Counted from the stretch's first letter, positions 45,111 to 58,330 are shown. The stretch: DNA of 64,000 nt from Manis javanica (GCF_040802235.1 NC_133156.1:144877173-144941172), one strand, 5' to 3'. Numbers and translations: made by a program. Notes: generated from the sequence alone by a model not told the origin.

Positions 45111-45679
45111 ACGGTCATATTTTGCTAGTTTTATTATTGAAATTTGACACTCCCAAAAAAGCCACACCCTGCATTTGGACACAAATGTGGTAAGATTCCC
45201 TTTCAACTTTCACAAGTTAATTTCATAATAATAGCTTAGGGCAGTTTTTAGGTTAAATAATGTCATTATTTTGGGGTGTTGTAATAACATTCCCACTTGA
45301 ATTTCTTCTCTGTACAGGTAAAAATAAATGAGCAAAGAAAATTTGACAGTACAGAGAAATAAAGATCTAAGAAATCTATAAACTACTGCTGAGCTGAAAG
45401 ATATTGGCTCTCCACTGAAATGTTTCACGGGCAACTTGGACTGAGTTGTCCAACACCTCCTGCTCCAACGTGCAGCAACTGCTACAACTCCTCTTCCCTT
45501 GTCTCTGTCAGTGGCAGCCTCTTGCTCAAGCCAGAACCTTGCATTATGCCTGCGTCTTCCCTCTCTGTCAGCCCAGCTATGGAATGGCTTCTGAATTATC
45601 TCTTGGAATGATCCTTCCCTGCCATAACCCAAGTTCATGGCAACTTCATTTACCGCCTAACTACTGACTGCTCTCCAGA
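45111..45679. other. Mostly unique; possible L2-like stretch
   Basis: At 45.42-45.66 kb a pyrimidine-rich part (CACCTCCTGCTCCAACGTGC, CTCTTCCCTTGTCTCTGTCA) could be the upstream part of the following L2, but similarity is weak. A 142-codon minus-strand frame (45638-45210) has no recognisable domain. Confidence 0.35.
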
Positions 45680-46245
45680 AGGCAAAGCTTTATCACCTGC
45701 ACATTGAGATCCCTTCACACTGGCCACTCCTGCACTTCAAGCTATGTCAGGAAATCCTTTAATCACATATATTTTCCACAAATAGCATTTTCCTCTTTGA
45801 ATATGTTTTCCTTTAACATTTTATTCATATTCAGAAGCCCAGATAAGATTTCACATTCTCCCTGAAGCCCTAGTTGTCCAGTTTGTTCATCCAGCTTTGG
45901 GGTACATTTTTGCTCTACACATGAATATTATATTGCAATAACCTCAGCTTTTTTTTTCATCTCATCCACTAAATTGTCCAGTCTTTAAGGACATGGTTCA
46001 TGCCTTGTCCATCTTAGAATCCCTACTGTTTTGTCCAGTTTCCAGTAGTTGCTGGCCCCAGTCAGTGTGTGTCAAATTTGATTTAACTTGTTTCAGGATC
46101 CAGATGTCCTTCTCAGCCATGAAATCCTTTGGGGAGGGACTTTTCCTAAATATTGCAAGTTTCCAAGACTGGTATAGAGTGCCTGATAGCAACAGTTTCT
46201 TAAAATATGTTTAATGGATATTAATGTATGAATTAATTAATGAAA
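45680..46245 (+). mobile_element. L2 3' end, possibly interrupted
   Basis: It shows CACACTGGCCACTCCTGCAC, later ATTGTCCAGTCTTTAAGGAC then ATGGTTCATGCCTTGTCCAT and CTTAGAATCCCTAC. After about 130 bp that does not fit comes AGTGCCTGATAGCAAC and AATGTATGAATTAATTAATG, which resembles the L2 terminus. The non-matching middle may be an insertion or divergence. Confidence 0.55.
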
Positions 46246-46364
46246 ATCAACAAAGTAGCTAACATTAAAAGAGTACTAAATTGGAATAGGGACACCTGGA
46301 CATCTGTGATTACATGTTTTTAACAAGCTGCTTCTCCTGGGGCTGCCTACTGCATGTTAGGTCC

Positions 46365-46460
46365 ATAGATTATAGAATCTAACTGTGTGGGTTAAATTCT
46401 GGCTCTGCCACTTTTAACAGCTATGTAACCTTAGAAAGTAGCTCAATATAGTAGGCATTA
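46365..46460 (+). mobile_element. MIR fragment
   Basis: It contains the MIR core: GTGTGGGTTAAATTCTGGCT followed by CTGCCACTTTTAACAGC, TATGTAACCTTAGAAAGTAG and CTCAATAT. Plus orientation. Confidence 0.7.
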
Positions 46461-46689
46461 TTTCAGTTGGCTGACCTTTTAATTCTATTTGGGGTACACC
46501 CAAGACCACAGTGCATATACCCTCACATAGTTAGACAGGTGCTTCACTACTTCTGGCCAATGGACTGTGTATAGAAGTTTGTCTCTTTTGGTCCAAAACA
46601 TTTAAAAATTGGTGCATGATGATCAGCTATCAGTCTCTTTTCCTGACACAGTGACAAGAAAGGCATGAATCAAAAAACAACTGGAGAAT

Positions 46690-47060
46690 TTTACACAAAT
46701 CAAAATGTTCAGGTTTCTGAATTATCACCAAATAAACACAACTGTGTAACCACCAAGCAGATCAAGAAATAGAATATTACCAGCATCTGAAACAATTCCT
46801 TTGTGAATTCCCAATTCTTATGTCCTTTCTTCTCTCCAAATTATCCCAGCTTCAAGCATCACAGATTCTTCTTGCCTCCTTATGCAAGCAGTCCGTGTGT
46901 GCCCCTTTGTATGAGGTAGCATTCATTCAGCTTGATACTGGTGAGATACACAGCAAGTACTCATTTCCACTGATGAGAGTATGTCATTATATAAAGACAT
47001 CAACATTTATATAGCCATTCAACCATTCATGGGCATTTTAGTTATTTCTAATTGGAGAGA
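46690..47060 (-). mobile_element. Diverged L1M 3' part (tentative)
   Basis: The plus strand resembles the reverse complement of an L1M 3' region: AACTGTGTAACCACCAAGCA, CAAGAAATAGAATATTACCA, GTGTGCCCCTTTGTATGAGG and CATTCATGGGCATTTTAGTT. Strong divergence. Confidence 0.45.
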
Positions 47061-48119
47061 TGTAGCTACCCTCCCAAGTTATTGTTCCTTTCAGTTTCTT
47101 GATGTCGTTAGGCAAGAGGTCACCCTCAGTTCCTTGCAAGGACTTCTCTGTCACCTCGAGCATGCAGGAGAACCAGAGAGAGATTGCCAGCACGGCAGAG
47201 GTCACAGCCTCATAAAACCTAATTTTGGAAGTGACATCCTGTGGCTTTTGCAGCGCTCTATGCACTAGGTCCAGCCCACACTCAAGGACAGTGAATTCCA
47301 TGGTGTATGGATACTGGACAGTGGGCACCACTGGGAGGCATGTCAAAGGTGCTTATCATGTCATAACCTATGGAGTCCAAGAATGTAAGAAGTTAATATG
47401 AGATGTGCTGTTATTATGTGTATCATGAAGAAAACAAAATTACCACCAACCACTCTTTAAGACATAATTGATTATAGCATCAACTTAATCTGAAATGTGA
47501 AGATATGAAGAAAGTAGGCATTTAATTTGAGTAAAATGAGGTCCTTGGGTTTTTCAGTGATAATCTTGGCAACTTTCTATGAAGCAAAAGTTTAATTTCC
47601 TTATACCACTAATGGTGGCACTTTAATCATGTAAGCCAGGGGTGTCAATATGAAATCCCTGTCATGTGGTGGTAAATTCAAAGAATTATATTAAGACAAT
47701 ATCCTATGCACTGGACATCAGGATTAATATTAATGTTTAAAAAAATCAGTGTGGAGGGTATCTAAACTAGATTAGCATTTTCTTGATTGATCTCAGAATT
47801 TGCCAAACAAAGCATCCAGAATTTTCTGTATCATCAAACTTCATCCCATCTACTGGAATATTAACCCATCCACCAAAGGACATGGAAAGTGTACGTGTGT
47901 GTGTGTGTGTGTGTGTGTGTGCACATGTGGGTCATCCTTGAAAAATGAAGCATAACATTATAATAATTTGAGAATGGGATATAAAAATGATATTCAGAGA
48001 ATATCATAATAAAAAGTAGGAATGAAAACATATTCTAGATACTTACCAAGGACTTTTATAGTATTGTGTTATTTTTTCAGGAAGGCATGAAGATAATGAT
48101 TTTTGCCCTTATTTCACAC
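47061..48119. other. Mostly unique sequence
   Basis: No gene or named repeat apart from a GT microsatellite at 47895-47921. A 102-codon minus-strand frame (47346-47038) has no recognisable domain. Confidence 0.4.
47895..47921. repeat. (GT)n microsatellite, about 13 units
   Basis: An uninterrupted GT run after TAC, followed by GCACATG. Confidence 0.95.
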
Positions 48120-48480
48120 CACACTTAGGAAAGTGGTGATCCAAATATGAGCAGTGGTTGTGGAAAAGTGAGGAACTGCTTAAATAAACTGTCCTGTATC
48201 CACACAATGGAAGCTGTGCAGCCATTTAAAGTACTGTTGGTAAATAATGTTTGATAGTGCAGAAAAAAATGTTCATCACATTATATCAAGTGGAAAAATG
48301 TGGCAAAAGAGTCTATACATAATATTCACATTTAAAATACAAGATATTCATATACATGAAGAGAGGAATGAATAGATCTACAGAATATTAAAACTGATTT
48401 TTCTAGTTTAGAAGATTGTGATTAATTTTTCTTCCCTATTTTGAATATAGAAAAATTTTAATATATATTTTATTTTTAAA
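48120..48480 (+). mobile_element. Old LINE 3' end (L1M/HAL1-like)
   Basis: Pattern: AACTGCTTAAATAAACTGTC, CACACAATGGAAGCTGTGCA followed by GCCATTTAAAG, AAAAAATGTTCATCACATTA, then an A/T-rich end. It is a LINE-like C-terminal and 3' region on the plus strand. Confidence 0.5.
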
Positions 48481-48859
48481 ACTTTACTAAAAAACGGCTT
48501 ACTAACAAGACTCATTAGCAATATTCCATAAGCAATGAAGTCATAGCAAATAAGATTAATATTCAAAAAGTAAATCAATGTTTATGACTCACTTGCCATG
48601 TTAATTTATAAAAGAATTCTTTATATGAAGTGATATAGAAATTATATGAATAAATTTTGCTTAAATCTATCCCTCAAATCTAGATATTTTCTTATTAATT
48701 GCAGAATACTATTATGTACAAATCATATTTACTATGTGGTTCAGATTTTTTTTTTATATTTTGAGGTACACATTTTATCATATCCAGAAACTCAGTTTGG
48801 TTTAGAACTCATGGGTAAAATGAAAAATCCATTGAAGAGGAAACTTTCATGACTAATTA
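48481..48859. other. AT-rich sequence, nothing recognised
   Basis: No gene or named repeat. Confidence 0.4.
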
Positions 48860-49400
48860 ATGTTTATGAAGACCTCCAACGTTAATAGTCATCAAAGACA
48901 TATGAATTCAACTGAGAAAAAGTTTTTTATCCATCTTTCTGGAACAGTCTTAAAGGACTGACAATATCAAGCATTGATGACGATGCAGGGAAATGCAGGT
49001 GGGGGTGTAAATTGGCACTGCTACTGAGGAAAACAAGAAGTGATGTCTAATAAAGTTTAAATGTACATGTTCTATGCCCCAGCCATTCTCTACACTACAG
49101 AAACACTGCCCATGTGCACATAAACATGTTCATAAAGATATTCATTGTAGCATTGTTTTCAAAAACCCAAAAGAGAAACAATCTAAATGTGTTTCAATGT
49201 ATTATCAAATTAAGGTATATTTATACAGTGCAATCTTATATTATAGTTAAAATAAATTAACCAGTGCTATAGATATCCCCAGATTAGTTCTCAAAAAATA
49301 TTATTAGGAATGAAATAGAATTATAGATTTTCAGTTAAAGAAGTCTGGATAAACAGAAAAAAAAACAGAAGAGAATGATCAGTAAAATATTTTTTAGTAA
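48860..49400 (+). mobile_element. Old LINE, ORF2 C-terminal part (L1M/HAL1-like)
   Basis: Pattern: GGGGGTGTAAATTGGCACTG, TTTAAATGTACATGTTCTAT, CATGTTCATAAAGATATTCA followed by TTGTAGCATTGTTTTC, CAAAAACCCAAAAGAGAAAC. Plus strand, strongly decayed. Confidence 0.55.
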
Positions 49401-51639
49401 TTTCACAGACCTGAAATATCGGCATATCCCAACTGAAATGCACATTGATTGCCCAGCACAACAGATAAAATTAAAGCCACACCAGGGATAACATTGTGAG
49501 TTTACAGAACACTAAGCATAAAATAGAGAAGATTCAACAAGCTTCCAAGAAGGAAAACAGCTTTTCTTTTTTTAAATAAAGGATTAAGCAAAAAACTAAA
49601 AAATACAGAGTTTTCCAGATCCTGAGGAAAAATTATTTCCATCTTAGAATTCTACAGTAAGTCAAACAATAAATCACATGCCAGAGTAGAATAAAGACAT
49701 CTCAGACATGCAATTTCCTAACAACTTCACATCCTTGCACTTTCTTCCAGGAAACTATTAGAAAATAATGTTCAACAAAATCCAGTAAATAACCCAAGAA
49801 GAGAGATATTATAGACAAGGAAATCCAGGAAACAGAGTGTCCATCATTAAAGAGAGGTGACAGTGAAGGGGGTCCCAGCAACAGGGGTGGGCAGCACCTG
49901 GAGAGAAAGTGGACCAGACCAGTCAGGGTCAGTGAGAAGGCTGGGAGGATGGAGTTGATGGTACACACTAAACATACTGTACATTTGTTGACTGATCTGA
50001 TCATACTGAGAACAGATTTATACAATGGGAGAGGAGCTTAGGGTTGGACTAGTGACAAATGCATAAGGGACAAAGGAAAACCGATCATATGAAAGAAAGA
50101 AAAATGAATCATAAGGTATTATTCAAACACCTATGGAAGTACATACGTAGTAAGAATGATGGAAATATTAAATATTGATCTAAACAAAATTATGACAAAA
50201 ATCATACCTGAGAGCTTACAGGAAAGTGAATGTATATGTGTGGGAATGGTGAGGTCATTGTGGGAGGATGGATGAGGGCAGCTGGGCTCAGTTTTCACAT
50301 GCGAAGTCAGTAGTTTAGGCCCAAACTGAGGAATAAAGAAGGCACAACACAGGCATGATTCTCAGTGATACAGAAATTAATACCGAAATAACCAGCCAAA
50401 GGATCTGAGTGCCTTTGCCTCTGGGGACAAGGGAAGGGGGATGTGCATGCTGGTGGGCAGCTCCCAGTGTTCATAACAAACATTTTAACAGTTATCGGCC
50501 TCTTTAAATGTTGTCCAGTATAACTACTCTAAATATTATGAACGAATTTATTAAAACACATTCTAATAAATATAAATACAGTAAAGTAATTTTAAAACAT
50601 TTTAAATATTTAAAAAACATAAAAAATAAATACGAGCAAAATTTAAAGTAAGTGTAGAGGTTTTAGGAATGATTTTTTAATTATTAATCATAAATGGCAA
50701 AAACAAGCCAGTCCTGCAAGTACACTCCCTCAGGCGCACACATGGCCCTGAGCAGTGGTGTGCCACCCGGAAAGGTGGGAGCGTGGGAGGAAATTCGGTG
50801 CACAGCAGCCCCGTGGGAGAGGCGGGCTCTGGGCAGGGAGGAGGTGTGGGCATAGGAGAGAGAGTGTGTTGTATGTCTCTACCAACTGAGCTGGTTTTTA
50901 AAGCAATTTTCTCACCCATGTTCTTGAACAGAGTGGGTAAATCCCAGTGAGATTAGAGCCATCACTGGACATCGTGAGTAACCTGTGCAGACCCACTTGG
51001 ACACAATGGTGGAGGAGGTTCCCCTGCTGTCTCTGGAACAGAGACCTCTTTACTACCCGACCTGGCATCATTCTCACACACAACTTTCCACGGAAGATGC
51101 CTCATCTCTCTGGTGTGCCCTGAGGTCTGTCCAGGGGACCCTCAGCAGTCCTTGGGCAAAGTGCCGGCTTCCCTCTTTAACCACGATGGCCTGAGTCTCC
51201 GTCCCGAGGGATTGCCAAGGTACAGCCACGACCCCACGTGGGGGTTTATTTCTATCTACTGTGGCCATTTCCCAAACACCACTTAGGGGCTTCACCCAAA
51301 CGCTAATATTAACTGCAGATGAAAAATGGCCATAAAGTATCAGCAAATGCTTGGGAACAAGTGCCCCATTAACTCTTACAAATAGAAATAAAAAGAGATA
51401 CAGTATGTGCAGCCAAAAATATCAAGAAAATTCTCAGTATTATCTCCTTCTATGCTCAGTTGATTGTTACAGTCTTTCATAAGGACCATCCTCTCCCAGG
51501 ACCTTTTCCAGAACATCACCCAGCCCTCTGCACTTGCACTTCAGGGATAAGAATATTGGCTTTCACAGGTTGAAATGTTTGGGATTTTTCATATTGGTAT
51601 GTCTTTAAGAATTTTTATGTCTATGAACAAAGTCTGAAT
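49401..51639. other. Unique sequence, nothing recognised
   Basis: AT-rich, with purine-rich parts at 49.8-50.0 kb and a GC-richer stretch at 50.69-51.25 kb. Frames of 60-107 codons there show no domain. Confidence 0.4.
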
Positions 51640-52160
51640 CCTTTATCATACCCCCAGACTACTTATTGAAGAAGTTGGCATGGGTGAATATGGCCAAATC
51701 ATTCACCTATAAAATGATGATGATAAAGTCTATCCTTTAGAAGGGAAAAAAACAGGACAGGTTTAAACTAGATGCCTTTGAACATCCATCAACAAATGGG
51801 TTTGGTGAGAACAATTCACTCTAAATCTCTGTAATAAGGAATCAGACTCAATTTTGGATGTTTGCTGACAGCTTTCATGCCTACCCCTCCCTTCCCCTCT
51901 TGCCCTGAATCTGGATAAACCAATGAGAAACCAAGCCACCCACTCTGGGCTTGCCAGGGAGTTCACACCCCACCCCAGAACCACAGTGCATCTCAGCCAC
52001 TCAAGCTATTTCAGACCTGCATGAGACCTTGTCCTGCTCTTCCTACAAGGCATCACTGTACTGAGTAATAAATCTTAGTGTGCATGCAGCATCATAGTCT
52101 TGGCATTGTAACCAAATTTGACTGAGGAGGGGGGTGGAGGCTGATACACAGGGGACCACA
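51640..52160 (+). mobile_element. Possible ERV1-like solo LTR (tentative)
   Basis: A C-rich stretch with CCAATGAG (about 51919-51926), a CTTGTCCTGCTCTTCC block, then GAGTAATAAATCTTAGTG (AATAAA at 52067-52072) and TTGGCATTGTAACC gives an LTR-like layout in plus orientation. I cannot fix its ends and do not recognise the family. It does not resemble the 1.9-kb/58.8-kb LTR pair. Confidence 0.35.
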
Positions 52161-54289
52161 GAGAAGTCTCCTTCACTGGATGAGATTGGCACTAAGGGGA
52201 AAGACCTGTCAGGAGAAAATTTCCCTAGAAGAAGAGAACACAGGAAAATACTCGTGTGCACTTGGATTGATAGAGCTTATGAATGAAAGCAGAGAACTCT
52301 TTCCCAGTCCCCCACTCACCTGCCCTCAAGCAGGGCAGGTGGCTGTACAGGTGAATGTGCTCTCCACCTCTCAGAGCCAGGGCATGGGCTGTGCAGGGCT
52401 GAGGCACGTCTCCACCTGGTCAGGTGAGGAGGCACGAGGCATATCCTTCATGAGAAGCCATCCCTGGAGAGAAAGGGTTCTCAGGGATCCAGAGTCCATG
52501 AGAGCCTGACGTTTGGGAATAAAGGGTCCCACAAGCACTTGGGGAATTATATAAGATAGAACACCTGGATTTCCTTACTTACTGACCACAGAAGAGTGAT
52601 CAGACAGCAAGTCAGACAGAGACACAGACAACCTGGACTTGCACAGGTGGAGTTCACTTGCCCTCACTAACCTCCTGGGCCCAGTAGGATTGCTTACACT
52701 GTTGCTTTCCTTTTTCTTAAAGCACAGATTCCACTAAGAGTGGGCATATTGCTGTTTTACTGAAATCTAAGCAAGGGAAACTCACTTTGGGGACAGTAGT
52801 CACCTTAGTGTTTTCATGTTTTTTGTATTTCCAGTTCAGGTTAAAGAAAATTAGCACAGCTTTTATAACAAGCAACTTACCTCAACATGTGCATTTGTAA
52901 ATATAAAGAAAGGCAAAGCTATATATACCTATAAAAGAAAGGTTATTACCTAAACCTCAAAATTTTCACTCTTCACACATGCATGCATACACAGAAACCA
53001 AAAAAAGGAAATGGAAATATTCTGAAGAAACTGGGAATTAGAACTACCTAGAATAATTGTTTATCCAGAGACTATAAGGGCAAACATAAATCCAAAGAAA
53101 AACTTATCCTGCCTCTGTTCTTGAGGGTGCTTATGAGTAGGAATCAGGTTTCTTGAATTGTAAGAATGGCTGTATCTCCTCTATCTCACCCACTGGAAGT
53201 CAGGATCAACCTGAGACTGCTGTAATCACAGTCCCTCTGCAGCTTCTAATCAGTGGGGGTCAAGCTAGATGTCTATAATGGCTCTACATTTTGTATTCAA
53301 GTGGCACTCTTATTTTGCCTGTGCAAAATTTCCCCTCCAATATCAACAAATTAAACTTTTTGCTGATCATAAAACAGCATGAGCATACTTAAAATACAGG
53401 ATGAAAAGCGACACAATAGTTGTTTGACAATTAACAAAAAGTACATTAAAAAAACAGTAGAATTCAGTAAATATCTAAGTAAAAAATACCCATATCAGGA
53501 TCAATATGAATGGGATTATACGACTTACCAAGCCAGAAAGGTTTAATTAAATAAAAGATTAAAGTGATGGGAGGCTGCATTTCTTCAAAATTCTATTTTT
53601 ATTGCAGCTTATTAAGGAAACATATGGACCATCCAAATGTAGGATATGAATTTTAAAAATTTTTTAATAAGGTGACAAATCAAAATGATGGATTTAATAA
53701 AATTTCCTATTAAATTTTCAGTTTTCCAAAGGACTCCTTTCTTTCGTAAAACAGCTATGTTCACTTTAATTAATTAAACCTTTGCAGAAAATCACAATAA
53801 CTTTTTCAGGATTAATATTAAGATGCCATGATGCCTTAGCAGGTTGTAGAGAGACTCAGCCTGCCCAATTTAGCATCCAAAACAGGTATGCCCCTGGCTG
53901 GCTGGACCCTGAGTGTGACATATTGAAGTTTTTCTGATGCTTATACTGAATTTCTCCAGGGCACTCAATCTTTTACGTAGGTATTCAATGGACTATCTGA
54001 GATTAATTTGTTAGTGGTTGTTCCCTGCCAAAAGATTTTGTTCTTTACTAAAATTTAGTGGATTTTAAAACTTAAGAAGGAAATTAGATTGAAAGTCCCT
54101 AACATAATACATTGAAAATATCACAAAACATCACAAAATACTACAGAATAAATTATCTTACCCTGTTTGTAGAACACACCCTAATAACCCTGAGACCCAC
54201 CCTTTGGACAAGCTACTTAGTAGCAACACAAACATCGTAAATCACTTGGGAGGCCAAAGAGACTATCAATTAAGGTTACTTTTTAATGA
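52161..54289. other. Unique sequence, nothing recognised
   Basis: No gene or named repeat. A 109-codon plus-strand frame (52180-52509) has no recognisable domain. Confidence 0.4.
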
Positions 54290-54475
54290 CTTACAATTTT
54301 AAAAAAATAAAAGTTATATGGATTTTTAATAAAATTATTTTTATAACTTTTCATTAAAATTTCAAAAAAATGACACTTATTGAAGGTATACAATCTGATT
54401 ATTTGATATACATATGTACAGTGAAATAATGACTATGGTCAAGCTAATTAGCATATCCTCTCCTCCCACAGTTAT

Positions 54476-54540
<65 letters not shown>

Positions 54541-54560
54541 AGGGCACTTGAAATCTGCTT
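54290..54560 (-). mobile_element. L1 3' UTR fragment (L1MA-like) containing a microsatellite
   Basis: The plus strand shows TTATTGAAGGTATACAATCT, GATATACATATGTACAGTGA, AAATAATGACTATGGTCAAG then CTAATTAGCATATCCTC, the reverse complement of an L1 3' UTR. After the GT run, GGGCACTTGAAATCTGC continues the same pattern. Confidence 0.7.
54477..54539. repeat. (GT)n microsatellite, about 31 uninterrupted units
   Basis: 63 bp of pure GT between GTTATG and GAGGGCACTT. It lies inside the old L1 3' UTR and is the longest pure microsatellite in the window. Confidence 0.97.
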
Positions 54561-57339
54561 TATCAGTGGATTAAGACCAGGGCTTTTTGACAATGCATGG
54601 CAATTCCCACATAACTAAACATCACAATATATGGTGGCATTGTTTTATCTGGTATTTCAGCCTATCCTTGCAAATTTTTTTTTCCCTAACATCATTTGGC
54701 AAGTTTTATTCTATTAATACCAATGATTCCTGCAGACATTGTACAGATAGAAGTCATTCTGCATGAGGCACTGAGGCATGTGCCTATACTCAGATTGGTC
54801 ACGTATGACTATCCAAATGGCTGCTTCACGATTATGTTCATCTGCTTTACAGGACTGGGTGCCATGAGGTCCTCATGTATTCAGACTAAATAAAACACTA
54901 TATTCAGCAGCAGAATGAGACTTAAAAAAATAATGCTAGAAAAGACAGATTAAAAACCTCTCACTGTTTGCTAGCACCTTCCAGAATCCTACTCAGAGGA
55001 TGCTGAAGCATAAGACTGAGCCTAACTGTGACCCTTGGACTTCAGAGTGATGATGAGATACCAGAATTTTATGAGAGACTCTGACAGCTACAAAAGCTGT
55101 CAGCTGATAGTTTATATATATAGATAGATTATATATGTAACTATAAGATTATAGTTTCTGTTTCCTTTTATCATCAGCTTGATTATAGGTTATAATAGAA
55201 CTAAGTGCCATGGATTTCTCTTACACTACAAAATCCATCATCTCCATTAAGAAAAAAATGCATAATAATGATGCTGCTGCACTTTTATATTTAAATCTAA
55301 TATTGCCTGGGCTTAAATCCTTAAATTTTCCAATTAGAACTTTTTTCATCTGAAATTTGACTTGCCAGTGATCTTAAGACACCAATTTTCCCAATTGTAG
55401 TTCAATTATATTTTCCTTTCTTGCCAGTTCAAAAAAAAGTATTTGAAAATTTAAAACTATGGGGAAATATTTTTCTTGAGTCAATCTTTTTTCCTTAATT
55501 TAGAAGGAATACTGTTTCTTTGGAGTGAGAGAGAAAAATGTGACTCTCTTACTGATGTCTTTTCTCACAGAGTGGCAGTAATTACTAACTCAACCATTCA
55601 GAATAGAGAAGTCAAGCCACAGGAAAAAAACAGGGGGGGACATCTAAAGGAACTTTAGGATCTGTTTGCATTCCCTAGAAGTAATGCTAGTTTCCCACCA
55701 GCCCATGGATGCCCCATACAGAAAGCCCACCTCATTACTCCCCACCAACCATGGTGTATGGGCAGAGAATATGGTAGAAGCTTCACAGCATTTAATGGAT
55801 GTGTGAATAAATAAATAAGTGGACAAATCAATAAATGAATCTTAATGATAGTTCTCAGATATCAAATGAATAATACCCAGTTAGTCCTTAGGAAAAAAAG
55901 AACACCCATCTAAAACAAAAATCACAGAGGAAAATCCATTTTCAAATAGAATTTTACCTGATGATGCCTTAAAATATGAATTTGGGAGTAATGCATGGCA
56001 TCTGGCTCTTTTATTAGGCTCCCTGTAAATGTATTAAAGTTTTTAAATTTCACTAAACCTGTCCTATATGCTATTTTTCATTGTTTCATCATTGGAAAAC
56101 CAGTAAACAGGTATTTTCCTTAATCCTGCCATCACCCAGATACTGACAGTCGTTACTGTTGCAGTCCAGACCCATGTGAGACTCTCTTCTGGTCTGAGGT
56201 CAGAGGACTCAGGTCCCGGGGGCACCTTGGGGTCTTTGGGTTGTGCAGATTTACAGACTCCAGTTTCTTGCTCTCTGCACAGGAGAAGCAGGGGCCATCC
56301 GTGGTTCTCATGTAGCTCTAACCCAGAAGCAGTCAGGCACCTGCCTGGTTTGGGGTAAGGGTCTGGGTGTGGAGCGTCTGGGCTCTCCCTCAGAAACCCT
56401 GGCCCTCTGACGCCTGGAGTCACCTTGCAGCTTGGTGTGTTGATCAAATAACTTGAGGTAATTGCTCTTTCTTAAGCCTCAGAGGCCAAATGCCAAGGCC
56501 CGCCATGGTTTAGATGTCTCTTAGTTCATCTGTATTGATATCAAACCGCACTTGCTCTGTTTTATCAAAACGAATCGCCCCTCTGCTCCAATTTCCCAGT
56601 TGGGTGTGTTGGACAGTGTCTGGCTGAATGGCCTCCATGGGAACTGGGCAAGTGCTCAGAAGGTCTGTCTAGGCTTCAGGATTCCTCCACATAGTTTGTC
56701 TCAGTAGGATTTAGAGACGAGGTCTCAAAGCCATTATTCAGGATCAAAGCTGATCAAAGCTAATTTGCTCAGAGGAGACTTGCACTGCTTCCCAGAGGAT
56801 ATAGGTGTGCAGGGAGCAGGAAGCAGAGAGAGGCAATGGGTCTCCTTTCCTCAGGGAAGTGCCCTTCCCAAGGCGCCCCTGTTTCTCGTGGCTTCTTATT
56901 TGATACAAGCTAGGTAAAAACCAACATCCGGAAGAAGGAGAGAAATCTGGGGTCTCTGAATTTTTACTCTTGTTTCTGTGGAGTTTAGAACATGAGCATT
57001 TCTATAAATCTTTGAGGACCTATACCCCAAAGCAGCATGGAAATCATGCCACACAGCTTATGTAATCATACTGGGATTTCTACTCAGATTCCAAAGAATT
57101 AAGAGGCAAAATGTAACTCAAGTAATACGGCATTATTATCTATCTATATTAATTATCTAGTTACGCTTCTGTGCTTTTCAGATTTACTCACTGTTTCCAG
57201 CGAGTCCGTAACCCAGGAGCTGTCACAATGGACTGACTCCTCTCAGCTTCCTGAAGCTTCCTCAGGAGGACGCTGAAGAAAAGCAGCATGTTTCACAGGA
57301 ATGAGAGGGAGGGAAACCACTCCATTCCCAGTTTCAGAA
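54561..57339. other. Unique sequence with a GC-richer patch
   Basis: No gene or named repeat. The part at about 56.17-56.44 kb is clearly GC-richer than its surroundings and carries overlapping frames on both strands (127 codons on minus, 60 on plus) without recognisable domains. A short A/T microsatellite is at about 55111-55138. Confidence 0.4.
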
Positions 57340-57450
57340 TTAGTGGTGAGGGTGGTAGAATTTTGTGAATATAATATCATCCACTGAACTATATACTTTA
57401 GGAGGGAAATTTCATGATACATAAAACATATTTCAGTTTAAAAAGGATAT
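57340..57450 (+). mobile_element. L1M 3' UTR end
   Basis: Pattern: GGTGGTAGAATTTTGTGAAT, CACTGAACTATATACTTTAG, AAATTTCATGATACATAAAA. Plus orientation. Confidence 0.6.
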
Positions 57451-58149
57451 TACATTGAATTGCCCTCACAAAGTGCAAAAACACAAGTTTTACAAATGTT
57501 TAAATAAACTGAAATGTATTATAACATGATGGGAGGGAGAAGGAAAACTCCTAGAAATATCCAGAAAATAGCCAGGAAATTAAGGGAAATTATTATTAAA
57601 AGTCTTAAGTAAGAAAGAGACATAAGAGACTAGTGAATATATATATATCTATTTGAATACTGTTATTATATATATATAATGTCACCATGACAAACATTAG
57701 TCCATGAGTTACTTTTCAGTACTAACCCTGTCAACCAGAGGGCTAAATCTCCTTTGAATTCATGCCGCTTTAGTCTGTGTTGGATTAAAATGATTTTTCT
57801 CATGTCTTGTATCTCAATAGAAAGGATGATTTTCAGAGAGAAGTCCTGGAAAATCCTCTTAATCTGGACAATGAGATAATTTTCAAAAATAGAACTCCCT
57901 CTTAGTTTTCACACCCACTTTTTCTAGGCCTTTAGATGTTTCTTTAGACACATCACTGTGCAAATGCCAATATTCCTATACTGAGGAAGGTGCTATTGGG
58001 GCTCTCTGCTTTATAGCTGCAGAAAAATTAGAAAACCAGAAAGCCTTTGGCAGTGTAAATTAGAAATGAATCAAGTTCAGTCATATGATATATTCATCTT
58101 ACACAATTTTCAGAAAGGCTTAAAAATGGAATATGGATATAATTTACAG
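57451..58149. other. Unique sequence, nothing recognised
   Basis: No gene or named repeat. A short (AT)n tract lies at about 57636-57645. Confidence 0.4.
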
Positions 58150-58330
58150 CAGTGGTTCTCAAACTTTAGTAGGTTTCAGAAATATCCAAAGGGCTTGTTA
58201 ACATGGATTGCTAAGAGCCTCTCCCTGAGTTTCTGCTTCAGTAGGCCTGGGGTACAGGTATAGAGTTTGCATTTCAAACAAGTTCCCAGATAATGTTTGT
58301 TGGTCTAGGGACCACATATTGGAGCCACTG
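58150..58330 (+). mobile_element. MER5A-like hAT-Charlie DNA transposon
   Basis: Begins CAGTGGTTCTCAAACTTTAG and ends TGGAGCCACTG, an imperfect terminal inverted repeat. Inside are GGGCTTGTTAACATGGATTG, AGTTTCTGCTTCAGTAGGCC, TGCATTTCAAACAAGTTCCC. About 181 bp, non-autonomous and close to the full length of the family. Flanking 8-mers ATTTACAG and ATTCAAGG are partly alike, a possible eroded target duplication. Confidence 0.9.

Noticed and set aside
45210..45638. 142-codon minus-strand frame
   Set aside because: No recognisable domain; part of it may be antisense to an L2-like stretch.
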